The notes beneath the pieces were generated by a model, which was not told the origin of the DNA, searched no databases, and was given only the letters and a program-made list of their open reading frames with translations. A stretch of 6,659 nucleotides of DNA from an uncultured Faecalibacterium sp. GTDB taxonomy: Bacteria; Bacillota; Clostridia; Oscillospirales; Ruminococcaceae. Where the stretch lies: assembly GCA_900551435.1 (NCBI GenBank), contig URVW01000094.1:1-6659 (forward strand), given 5' to 3'. The position numbers were made by a program, and so were the translations under genes. Positions 1 through 6,028 of the stretch are shown in pieces. Positions within the stretch are counted from its first letter, which is position 1. Each line of letters begins with the position of its first letter.

Positions 1-31
1 TCCCCTGCTCTACCGACTGAGCTACAGAGGC
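1..31 (-). tRNA. tRNA-Phe (GAA), 5' half only, cut by the window edge
   Basis: Read on the minus strand, this is the 5' half of a canonical tRNA. The 5' acceptor strand GCCTCTG is at 31-25, U8-A9 at 24-23, the D stem GCTC/GAGC is paired around the loop AGTCGGTA, A26 is at 6, and the 5' anticodon-stem strand GGGGA is at 5-1. The anticodon and 3' half lie outside the window, so the identity is inferred. From D arm through anticodon-stem strand it matches, as I remember it, bacterial tRNA-Phe (E. coli has the same GAGCAGGGGA run). The gene diverges from the topoisomerase operon and has its own promoter about 10 nt upstream of the mature 5' end. The tRNA call is nearly certain; the Phe identity is probable. 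Confidence 0.9.
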
Positions 32-47
32 GCACCGGACGATGATT

Positions 48-75
48 ATTATACCCGAAATTCTGGATTTGTAAA
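48..75 (-). promoter_or_regulatory. Promoter of the minus-strand tRNA gene
   Basis: On the minus strand there is a perfect -10 hexamer TATAAT (53-48). A -35 hexamer TTTACA (75-70) lies 16 bp upstream. Transcription would begin near 41-42, leaving about 10 nt of 5' leader to be removed by RNase P before the mature end at 31. This spacing is typical of a stable-RNA promoter. Confidence 0.8.
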
Positions 76-115
76 GAGGAAAATGCAAATTTTTTCGAAA
101 AAAATCAGACTTTTC

Positions 116-144
116 TTGAAAAATGCGTTCGGACGATAAATAAT
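116..144 (+). promoter_or_regulatory. Possible upstream promoter of the topoisomerase operon
   Basis: TTGAAA (116-121) and AATAAT (139-144) are separated by 17 bp, and each hexamer is five of six to consensus. Transcription would start near 151, giving a leader of about 150 nt. The stretch is AT-rich, so chance similarity is a real concern. The site at 208-236 is the stronger candidate; this one could be a secondary start. Confidence 0.35.
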
Positions 145-207
145 AGAAGAGGATTTTTGAACTTTCTGCACCCGGCAACCGAGCTGGACCGAAGATGAAA
201 ACGAAAA

Positions 208-236
208 TTGACTTTATCCACAACCTATGGTTTAAT
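208..236 (+). promoter_or_regulatory. Main promoter of the parE-parC-rlmH operon (extended -10)
   Basis: The -35 TTGACT (208-213) and -10 TTTAAT (231-236) are separated by exactly 17 bp. A TG dinucleotide at 228-229 gives an extended -10 (TGGTTTAAT). The predicted start is near 243, giving a leader of about 60 nt before the ATG at 304. The spacer contains a DnaA-box 9-mer, so DnaA binding here would compete directly with RNA polymerase. Confidence 0.75.
214..222 (+). promoter_or_regulatory. DnaA-box consensus 9-mer inside the promoter spacer
   Basis: The 9-mer TTATCCACA is a perfect match to the strong DnaA box (TTATNCACA). It begins one base after the -35 hexamer and ends eight bases before the -10. 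A site in this position would normally repress transcription. I saw no second box nearby, so an origin is not suggested. One such 9-mer can arise by chance in a few kilobases, so function is unproven; its exact position is what makes it notable. Confidence 0.4.
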
Positions 237-253
237 AGAAAGCTAGAATACGA

Positions 254-293
254 TTCGGTCCGTGCGGGGTGGATGCATCCGGAACAGACCGGG
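254..293 (+). promoter_or_regulatory. Possible leader hairpin reaching the parE ribosome binding site
   Basis: CGGTC (256-260) pairs with GACCG (287-291), and two G-T pairs extend the stem to 254 and 293. An alternative inner fold pairs TCCG (259-262) with CGGA (280-283) and TGC (263-265) with GCA (275-277). The interior includes the perfect palindrome GGATGCATCC (271-280). The outer stem would cover the first bases of the Shine-Dalgarno GGGAGG (291-296). The stem is short, so a regulatory role is tentative. Confidence 0.25.
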
Positions 294-303
294 AGGGTAA
301 AAC

Positions 304-2295
304 ATGGCAAGAAAACAGGAATACGGTAACGAGAGCATTACTTCTTTGAAGGGTGCAGACCGCGTCCGCAAGCGTCCGGCCGTTATTTTCGGCTCGGACG
401 GCGTGGAGGGCTGTGCCCATTCTATTTTTGAGATCGTCTCCAACTCCATCGATGAGGCCCGCGACGGCCACGGCGACACCATCAACGTCACCCGCTGCAA
501 GGACGGCAGCGTCATCGTCGAGGACTTTGGCCGCGGAATGCCCGTGGACTGGAACAACGGTGAGGGCCGCTACAACTGGGAGTTGCTGTTCTGCGAGATG
601 TACGCGGGCGGCAAATACGGCGAGGGCGAGGACAACTATGAGTTCAGCTTGGGCCTGAACGGTCTGGGTCTGTGCGCCACGCAGTATTCGTCCGCATGGA
701 TGACGGCGGACATCTACCGCGACGGCTATCATTATCATCTGGACTTCAAAAAGGGCGAGAACGTCGGCGGACTGCAAAAGGAACCTTATAAAGGACGCCG
801 CACCGGAAGCATCATCCACTGGAAGCCCGATGACGAGGTTTTTACCGACATCGACGTTCCCGGCAGCTATTATAAAGATGTCCTGCGCCGTCAGGCTGTG
901 GTCAACGCGGGCCTGACCTTGAACTTCACCGATGAAAAGGAAAAGGACCCAGCCACCGGCAAGGCATGGAAGGAAAGCTGGTGCTACGCCAACGGCATCG
1001 CGGACTATGTGGCCGAAGTCGCGGGCGAGGACACCCTGACGCCCGTGTTCAGCTGTGAGAGCGAAGCGTCCGGCCGCGACCGCGAGGACCAGCCCGAATA
1101 TAAGGTAAAGATGAGCGCGGCATTCTGCTTCTCGAATAAGGTGCAGCTGCTCGAATACTACCACAACTCTTCGTGGCTGGAACACGGCGGCAGCCCGGAA
1201 CATGCGGTGCGCACGGCCTTCGTGTACCAGATCAATAAGTATCTGAAGGAAAAGAACCTCTATAAAAAGGGCGAGAGCGCCATCAGCTTTCAGGACGTGC
1301 AGGACTGTCTGGTGTATGTCTCGTCCAGCTTTTCCACCCGCACCAGCTACGAGAACCAGACCAAAAAGGCCATTACCAATAAGTTCGTCTCACAGGCGAT
1401 GACCGATTTCCTCAAGCATTATCTGGAAGTGTACTTCCTCGAAAAGCCGGAGGAGGCCCAGAAGCTCTGCCAGCAGGTGCTGGTCAACAAGCAGAGCCGC
1501 GAACACGCCGAAAAAACGCGCCAGAGCATCAAAAAAACGCTATCGACCCAGATCGACCTCGCCAACCGCGTGCAGAAATTCGTGGACTGCCGCACCAAGG
1601 ATGCGTCCCGCCGCGAACTGTATATCGTCGAGGGTGATTCGGCTATGGGCGCGGTCAAGCAGAGCCGCGACAGTGAATACCAGGCCATCATGCCCATTCG
1701 CGGCAAGATTTTGAACTGCCTGAAGGCGGATTACGCCCGTATTTTCAAGTCGGACATCATCGTGGACCTCATCAAGGTCATGGGCTGCGGCGTCGAGCTG
1801 GGCGGCAAGCACAACAAGGAGCTGGCGACCTTTAACCTTGAGAATCTGCGGTATAATAAGATCGTCATCTGTACCGATGCCGACGTGGACGGCTACCAGA
1901 TCCGCACGCTGGTCCTGACCATGCTCTACCGCCTGACGCCGACCCTCATCAACGAGGGCTATGTCTACATCGCGGAATCGCCGCTGTACGAGATCACGAC
2001 CAAGGACCACACCTATTTCGCCTACACCGAGCCGGAAAAGGCCGCGTTCCTGAAGGAGATCGGCGATAAAAAATACACCATCCAGCGCTCGAAAGGTCTT
2101 GGTGAGAACGACCCCGAGATGATGTGGCTGACCACCATGAATCCCGAGAGCCGCCGCCTCATCAAGGTGCTGCCCACCGATGTGGAGGAGACGGCCCGGG
2201 TGTTCGACCTGCTGCTGGGTGACAACCTTGCCGGACGCAAGGAGCACATTGCACAGCACGGCGCGGAGTATCTGGATGATTTGGATGTGTCTTAA
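304..2295 (+). CDS. parE: Type IIA DNA topoisomerase subunit B, ParE/GyrB family (divergent)
   Basis: This is the ATPase/TOPRIM subunit of a type II topoisomerase. It binds ATP, closes as a gate and, with the A subunit encoded next, passes one DNA duplex through another. At 663 aa it is the short Gram-positive form, without the large C-terminal insertion of proteobacterial GyrB. The GHKL ATPase site has Glu43, Asn47 and Asp50 (EIVSNSIDEA) and DFGRGMP (74-80). The ATP-lid motif reads GLNGLG (117-122) instead of the usual GLHGVG. TGS (167-169) and the transducer QTK loop (352-354) are present. The TOPRIM domain has EGDSAMG (443-449; usually EGDSAGG), RGKILN (466-471) and DADVD (525-529). The tail carries QRSKGLGE (594-601). 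The start is set by GGGAGG at 291-296, seven bases upstream. Several normally fixed positions differ, so this is a divergent lineage, probably additional to a canonical gyrase elsewhere. I call it topoisomerase IV-like because its partner lacks a GyrA box; a database might label it gyrB. Confidence 0.9.
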   Translation: MARKQEYGNESITSLKGADRVRKRPAVIFGSDGVEGCAHSIFEIVSNSIDEARDGHGDTINVTRCKDGSVIVEDFGRGMPVDWNNGEGRYNWELLFCEMYAGGKYGEGEDNYEFSLGLNGLGLCATQYSSAWMTADIYRDGYHYHLDFKKGENVGGLQKEPYKGRRTGSIIHWKPDDEVFTDIDVPGSYYKDVLRRQAVVNAGLTLNFTDEKEKDPATGKAWKESWCYANGIADYVAEVAGEDTLTPVFSCESEASGRDREDQPEYKVKMSAAFCFSNKVQLLEYYHNSSWLEHGGSPEHAVRTAFVYQINKYLKEKNLYKKGESAISFQDVQDCLVYVSSSFSTRTSYENQTKKAITNKFVSQAMTDFLKHYLEVYFLEKPEEAQKLCQQVLVNKQSREHAEKTRQSIKKTLSTQIDLANRVQKFVDCRTKDASRRELYIVEGDSAMGAVKQSRDSEYQAIMPIRGKILNCLKADYARIFKSDIIVDLIKVMGCGVELGGKHNKELATFNLENLRYNKIVICTDADVDGYQIRTLVLTMLYRLTPTLINEGYVYIAESPLYEITTKDHTYFAYTEPEKAAFLKEIGDKKYTIQRSKGLGENDPEMMWLTTMNPESRRLIKVLPTDVEETARVFDLLLGDNLAGRKEHIAQHGAEYLDDLDVS

Positions 2296-2299
2296 TGCT

Positions 2300-2422
2300 G
2301 CTTTTGGAGGGGCTTTCGGATATTCCCTAAGCAAGTGTCCGACGGGTGGGACCCTGTTGCCGTAGGCAATAGGGCGGGGTATGGAATCCCCGATTCACTT
2401 GCGTGGGAATGTCCAAAAGCCC
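2300..2422 (+). ncRNA. Long structured element between the topoisomerase genes (family unknown)
   Basis: The 181-bp gap folds into a single large structure. The basal helix is 2310-2316/2416-2422, then one C-A mismatch, then 2318-2327/2405-2414 (one T-G). After a small internal loop comes 2331-2337/2396-2402. Inside are a 10-bp hairpin 2352-2361/2365-2374 with a GTA loop and a hairpin CGGGG/CCCCG (2375-2379/2388-2392) with an 8-nt loop. That is about 39 pairs. No T-run follows, so it is not a terminator. The segment GCTTTTGGA (2300-2308) can replace 2312-2320 as partner of 2412-2420. In a parE-parC transcript it could set the protein ratio, stability or RNase III processing. Alternatively it is a small palindromic repeat element inserted in the operon. 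I recognise no known RNA family. The pairing is directly visible; the role is unknown. Confidence 0.6.
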
Positions 2423-2476
2423 TTGCTGCAACTGGCACGAACCCTAGATACGGCTGTTAGATAAAGAGGATAGAGA

Positions 2477-4726
2477 ATGGCAAAACGAACAACAAAAAAA
2501 GCGCTCAAACCGGTCCGCCCGCAGCTGGGCGACGGCGTTGAGATCCTGAACGCGGGCAGCGTCCTTGAGGACCCCATCACCCGCACCTTGGAAACCAACT
2601 ATATGCCCTATGCGATGAGCGTCATCGTCTCCCGCGCCCTGCCCGAGATCGACGGCTTCAAGCCCGCCCACCGCAAGCTGCTCTATACGATGTACGGTAT
2701 GGGTCTGCTCAAGGGTGCACGCACCAAGTCCGCCAACATCGTGGGCAGCACCATGCACCTGAACCCCCACGGCGATGCCGCCATTTATGATACGATGGTC
2801 CGCATGGGCCGGGGCAACGAAAGTCTGCTGGTCCCCTTTGTGGACAGCAAGGGCAACTTCGGCAAGGCCTACAGCCGGGACATGTCCTGCGCCGCAGCCC
2901 GTTACACCGAAGCCAAGCTGGAAGGCGTCTGCGAAGAGCTGTTCCGGGACATCGACAAGGAGACGGTCGATTTCGTCCCGAACTACGACGGAACCACCAC
3001 CGAACCCACCCTTCTGCCTGTGACCTTCCCCACGATCTTGGCGAACAATACACTGGGCATCGCGGTCGGCATGGCGTGCAACATCTGCTCGTTCAATCTG
3101 GCCGAGCTGTGCAACACCACCATTGCTCTGATGAAGGACCCGCAGCACGACATCTCCACCACCATGCCCGCGCCGGATTTCGTGGGCGGCGGACAAATTC
3201 TGTACGATGAAGCCCAGATGCGGGAGATCTACGAGAACGGCCGCGGCAGCGTCAAAGTGCGCGCCCGTTATAATGTGGTCCCCGGCGAAAATATGCTGGA
3301 AATTACTCAAATTCCGCCCACCACGACCGTGGAAGCCATCATGGACAAGATCGCCGAGCTGGTCAAGGCGGGCAAGATCAAAGAGATCAGCGACATGCGC
3401 GACGAGACGGACCTGAACGGTCTGAAGCTCACGCTGGACCTCAAGCGCGGCGTGGATGCCGAAAAGCTGATGGCAAAGCTGTTCAAGACCACCCCGCTGG
3501 AGGACAGCTTCAGCGCGAACTTCAACATTCTGGTGTCCGGCCAGCCGAAGGTCATGGGCGTGCGCGAAATTTTGCAGGAGTGGACCGCGTTCCGGATGGA
3601 GTGCGTCCGCCGCCGCACCTATTTCGACCTGCACGGCAAGGAGAAGCGTCTGCATCTGCTCAAGGGCCTTGCGGCCATCCTGCTGGACATCGACAAGGCC
3701 ATCCACATCATCCGCACCACCGAAGAGGAAACGGAAGTTGTGCCCAACCTGATGATCGGTTTCGGCATCGATGAAGTTCAAGCCGACTATGTGGCGGAGA
3801 TCAAGCTGCGCCATTTGAACCGTGAGTATATCCTCAAGCGGACCAGCGAAATTGACCAGCTGGAAAAGGACATTGCCGACCTGAACGACATTCTGGCCAA
3901 GCCCGCCCGCATCCGCCGCATCATCATCAAAGAGCTGACCGAGGTGGCCAAGAAATACGCTCAGCCCCGCCGCAGCGAGATTTTGTACGACCTGCCCGAG
4001 GAAGAGAGCGGCGCGGAGGAAGAAGAGATCCCGGATTATCCCGTCACGGTGTTCTTCACCCGCGAGGGCTATCTGAAAAAAATTCCGCCCCAAAGTCTGC
4101 GCACATCCGGTGCACAGAAGCTCAAGGAGGGCGACGAGATCATCCAGCAGGTGGAGACGCGGAACAACGTGGAAGCGCTGTTCTTCACCGACAAACAGCA
4201 GGTGTACAAGGTGCGCCTGAACGAGCTGGAGGACGGGAAAGTGGCGCAGATGGGCATTTTCATTCCCGGACGTCTGGGCATGGACGAGGGCGAGAACATC
4301 CTGTCCATGGTCATCACCAGCGATTATTCCGGCTTTATGCTCTTCTTCTTTGAGAGCGGCAAGTGTGCGAAGATCCCGCTGACGTCCTACGCCACCAAGC
4401 AGAACCGCCGCAAGCTGCTCAAAGCCTACTGCGACAAGGAACCGCTGTCCAAGATGGTGTTCCTGCCCGAGGAGACCGAGCTTGCCATCCGCACCAGCGC
4501 GAGCCGGATGCTGCTGGTGGGCACGGCGCAGATCGGCGCAAAGGCGACCCGAGACAGTCAGGGCGTGGCGGTCGTCACCCTGAAAAAGAACCAGCGCATC
4601 GCGTCGGTGGTCCCGGCGGAGACGCTGGAATTGGTCGATCCGCACCGCTACCGCGTCCGCAGTCTGCCCGCCACCGGTGCGCTCATCCGCGCCGAGGATG
4701 AAGGGGAGCAGATGAGTTTGCTGTGA
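2477..4726 (+). CDS. parC: Type IIA DNA topoisomerase subunit A, ParC-like (no GyrA box)
   Basis: This is the DNA-cleaving subunit. It forms the transient covalent link to DNA and pairs with the B subunit encoded upstream. The 749 aa run as winged-helix/tower core (about 30-500), an acidic linker (507-519) and a C-terminal beta-pinwheel (about 520-725). The catalytic Tyr143 follows Arg142 in AARYTE. The DNA-bending isoleucine of GIAVGM is Ile195. KPAHRKLLY (62-70) matches the conserved KPVHRR region. The quinolone region reads NPHGDAAIYD (96-105): the usual Ser is Ala101, the acidic Asp105 remains, and the preceding GKYH segment is replaced and one residue shorter. Where gyrases have QRRGGKG in the first blade, this protein has SGAQKLKEG (544-552), so DNA wrapping and supercoiling are unlikely and decatenation/relaxation is expected. 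The Shine-Dalgarno AGAGGA (2465-2470) is six bases before the ATG. The next gene begins 16 bases after the stop. Confidence 0.9.
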   Translation: MAKRTTKKALKPVRPQLGDGVEILNAGSVLEDPITRTLETNYMPYAMSVIVSRALPEIDGFKPAHRKLLYTMYGMGLLKGARTKSANIVGSTMHLNPHGDAAIYDTMVRMGRGNESLLVPFVDSKGNFGKAYSRDMSCAAARYTEAKLEGVCEELFRDIDKETVDFVPNYDGTTTEPTLLPVTFPTILANNTLGIAVGMACNICSFNLAELCNTTIALMKDPQHDISTTMPAPDFVGGGQILYDEAQMREIYENGRGSVKVRARYNVVPGENMLEITQIPPTTTVEAIMDKIAELVKAGKIKEISDMRDETDLNGLKLTLDLKRGVDAEKLMAKLFKTTPLEDSFSANFNILVSGQPKVMGVREILQEWTAFRMECVRRRTYFDLHGKEKRLHLLKGLAAILLDIDKAIHIIRTTEEETEVVPNLMIGFGIDEVQADYVAEIKLRHLNREYILKRTSEIDQLEKDIADLNDILAKPARIRRIIIKELTEVAKKYAQPRRSEILYDLPEEESGAEEEEIPDYPVTVFFTREGYLKKIPPQSLRTSGAQKLKEGDEIIQQVETRNNVEALFFTDKQQVYKVRLNELEDGKVAQMGIFIPGRLGMDEGENILSMVITSDYSGFMLFFFESGKCAKIPLTSYATKQNRRKLLKAYCDKEPLSKMVFLPEETELAIRTSASRMLLVGTAQIGAKATRDSQGVAVVTLKKNQRIASVVPAETLELVDPHRYRVRSLPATGALIRAEDEGEQMSLL

Positions 4727-4742
4727 GAAAAAGGGGACTCCT

Positions 4743-5228
4743 ATGCAGAATATCGATTTGATTTGCGTCGGCAAGCTCAACGCGAAATACTTCGCCGAGG
4801 GCGTGGCTGAATATCAGAAGCGGCTGGCGGCGTTTGCATCGTTCCGCATCATCGAGCTGCCGGAAGAGAAGATCGAAGAGAAAAACGCTTCCGACGCTGT
4901 GGTGAAAAAGGCACTGGACAAAGAAGGAAAAGCTATCCTTTCCAATGTCCGGAAGGGTGCGTCCATCGTGGCGATGTGCATTGAGGGAAAGCAGATCTCC
5001 TCCGACGAGCTGGCGCAGTTCCTTGCAGACCGCGCAAACAGCGGGGCGGGAGACGTGGCGTTCGTCATTGGTTCGTCGCACGGCCTGTCCGATGAGGTGA
5101 AGCGGGCGGCGGTGCTGAAGTTCAGCATGGGCCGCATTACGATGCCGCACCAGCTGGCGCGTCTGGTCCTGACGGAGCAAATTTACCGCGCCTGTACCAT
5201 CAACGCAGGAATGAAGTATCATAAGTAA
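4743..5228 (+). CDS. rlmH: 23S rRNA pseudouridine-1915 N3-methyltransferase RlmH
   Basis: RlmH is a small SPOUT-fold methyltransferase. It uses S-adenosylmethionine to methylate N3 of pseudouridine 1915 in helix 69 of 23S rRNA on assembled ribosomes, at the subunit interface. The 161-aa length fits the family (about 155-160). The C-terminal knot is clear: FVIGSSHGLSDEV (107-119), MPHQLARLVLTEQIYRA (134-150) and the characteristic terminal YHK. The N-terminal strand DLICVGKL is also typical. One small oddity is Ser111 in the AdoMet-binding turn, where most homologues have a second glycine (IGG). The Shine-Dalgarno AAGGGG (4731-4736) is six bases before the ATG. The gene sits 16 bases downstream of the ParC-like gene and just ahead of a terminator, so it is the last gene of that operon. 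Confidence 0.95.
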   Translation: MQNIDLICVGKLNAKYFAEGVAEYQKRLAAFASFRIIELPEEKIEEKNASDAVVKKALDKEGKAILSNVRKGASIVAMCIEGKQISSDELAQFLADRANSGAGDVAFVIGSSHGLSDEVKRAAVLKFSMGRITMPHQLARLVLTEQIYRACTINAGMKYHK

Positions 5229-5239
5229 ATTATAGGAAA

Positions 5240-5274
5240 GGAGCTGCTGCACGGTGTGCGGCAGCCCCTTTTTT
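5240..5274 (+). terminator. Rho-independent terminator of the parE-parC-rlmH operon
   Basis: A 10-bp stem pairs 5243-5252 with 5256-5265 (one T-G pair) around the loop GGT. Past an A-C mismatch, two G-C pairs (5240-5241 with 5267-5268) extend it. A run of six T follows at 5269-5274. It starts about 12 bases after the rlmH stop codon, which supports operon termination here. Confidence 0.9.
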
Positions 5275-5292
5275 GCTCTAAAAACCGGTAAA

Positions 5293-5307
5293 TTTTCCGC
5301 AGGAAAA
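5293..5307. repeat. Short perfect inverted repeat between terminator and next promoter
   Basis: TTTTCC (5293-5298) and GGAAAA (5302-5307) are perfect inverted arms around GCA. They lie 22 bp upstream of the predicted -35 of the next gene. This could be an operator half-site pair or chance in AT-rich DNA. Nothing else supports a function. Confidence 0.2.
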
Positions 5308-5328
5308 GTCACACTTCACAAAAACCTC

Positions 5329-5357
5329 TTTCATTTTATTCCATATTTTGCTATAAT
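5329..5357 (+). promoter_or_regulatory. Extended -10 promoter ahead of the sensor-module remnant
   Basis: A perfect TATAAT (5352-5357) is preceded by TG at 5349-5350, giving an extended -10 (TGCTATAAT). At 17 bp the -35 is weak (TTTCAT, 5329-5334), which extended -10 promoters tolerate. The predicted start is near 5364, about 50 nt before the ATG at 5413. The promoter seems intact although the genes behind it look degraded. Confidence 0.65.
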
Positions 5358-5412
5358 ATGCTCATTCTGGAAGATATCGCCAAAAATGACATTTTTCTGG
5401 AGGAATTGTAGA

Positions 5413-5646
5413 ATGATGGAAAACGGTATTTCGCGCCGAAAGGTGCTTCGGCTGACGCTTGCGGCGGCCAGTCTGGGACTGCTGGGCGTCGCTTTTGCCA
5501 AGGAACGCGGGGACGGTCTGCCTGAACAACTGACCGCCGTGTTCAACGAAATGCTGCGGGATGGGACCACGGCGGAAATCGTCAGCCGGTATCTGGACGA
5601 GCCGGAACACTATCTCGAGGGATTGGAGGGGATGGACGATGACTGA
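5413..5646 (+). CDS. 77-aa remnant of a solute-binding (SBP family 3-like) protein
   Basis: The frame has an intact start: Shine-Dalgarno GGAGGA (5399-5404) eight bases before ATG 5413; a second ATG at 5416 is less well placed. The N-terminus is a signal peptide with a Tat-like SRRKVLR (residues 7-13) and a hydrophobic run to about residue 28. The rest, from about residue 26, resembles only the end of periplasmic solute-binding proteins: RGDGLPEQLTAVFNEM followed by LRDGTTAEIVSRYL matches the usual final helices (KGD..L...LN.AL.E...DGT...I...). Full members are about 250-300 aa, so the ligand-binding lobes are missing, apparently through an in-frame internal deletion. The stop overlaps the next start (ATGACTGA, 5639-5646), the coupling typical of a sensor operon. 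It could be a non-functional relic or an expressed microprotein. The homology is judged by eye. Confidence 0.6.
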   Translation: MMENGISRRKVLRLTLAAASLGLLGVAFAKERGDGLPEQLTAVFNEMLRDGTTAEIVSRYLDEPEHYLEGLEGMDDD

Positions 5647-6014
5647 TGCTTCACAGCCCCGGCTCAATCGGGGGCATTATCTTCTGGTCTGTGCGCTGAT
5701 CGCGGTCCTGCTGCTGACGCCGGAAGGGAAGGTGGAGCATCATGCGTCCGCCGACGGTCTGACCGACACACCGCTGAAGGCGGAGGAACTGCCGGACAGC
5801 CTGTCCCGCACCACCCTGCTCAGCGTGGCGGACCATCCGTGCGCTGGACCGTCCGGATGCCAAGACCATCCCCATCCTCGCGATGACGGCCAACGCCTTT
5901 GCGGAGGACCACCAGAAAGCTCTTGCGGCGGGCATGACCGAACATCTGACCAAGCCGCTGGACCCGGACAGCGTCTACCGGATGCTGGTGAAGTTCTGCC
6001 GGAAAGCGGGATGA
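5639..6014 (+). pseudogene. Collapsed hybrid sensor histidine kinase (N-terminus joined to receiver C-terminus)
   Basis: The ATG at 5639 overlaps the preceding stop and has a strong Shine-Dalgarno, GGAGGGG (5625-5631), seven bases upstream. The first frame gives a short polar N-terminus and one membrane segment (HYLLVCALIAVLLL), then unrecognisable sequence. From about 5832 a different frame encodes the last 60 residues of a receiver domain: IRALDRPDAKTIPILAMTAN, then LAAGM and the KPLDP lysine motif, ending at TGA 6012-6014. The dimerisation helix, ATPase domain and phospho-acceptor Asp of the receiver are absent. A hybrid kinase normally has over 700 residues, so most of it is deleted and the joint is frameshifted. 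Read without the shift, the first frame continues to 6202, 31 nt into glyS. It is almost certainly dead as a kinase. Confidence 0.75.
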
Positions 6015-6028
6015 ATCTGCCGCCGGAC

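Noticed and set aside
90..104. T6-CG-A7 palindrome between the two divergent promoters, as a terminator or operator
   Set aside because: It is an AT-only palindrome without a GC stem and lies upstream of both transcription starts. Homopolymer runs like this are common in AT-rich intergenic DNA.
214..222. Replication origin near the topoisomerase genes
   Set aside because: Only one DnaA box is seen, with no cluster, no dnaA or dnaN and no unwinding region arranged around it. The B/A pair is of the topoisomerase IV type, not the origin-linked gyrBA.
2300..2422. Intrinsic terminator or attenuator between the two topoisomerase genes
   Set aside because: The helix is long but is followed by CTTGCTGCAACT, not a T-run, so factor-independent termination is not expected.
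2300..2430. 6S RNA, signal recognition particle RNA, RNase P RNA, T-box or cobalamin riboswitch in the topoisomerase gap
   Set aside because: None of the conserved core sequences I know for these families is present, and the multi-hairpin cap does not match the 6S open bubble. The loop TATGGAAT faintly recalls the TwoAYGGAY motif, but the final base and the second loop do not fit.
2444..4780. A very long open frame on the minus strand opposite the ParC-like gene
   Set aside because: It mirrors the codon pattern of the GC-rich sense gene, gives a low-complexity A/V/H/L/Q/D-rich protein with no family motif, and the sense gene is clearly real. The minus-strand frames at 232-1203, 1540-2334, 4683-5312 and 5740-6594 were rejected for the same reason.
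5254..5412. Upstream extension of the 77-aa frame to an earlier ATG
   Set aside because: The frame is open back to 5254, but that start lies in the terminator hairpin, has no ribosome binding site and precedes the promoter. The ATG at 5413 has an ideal one.
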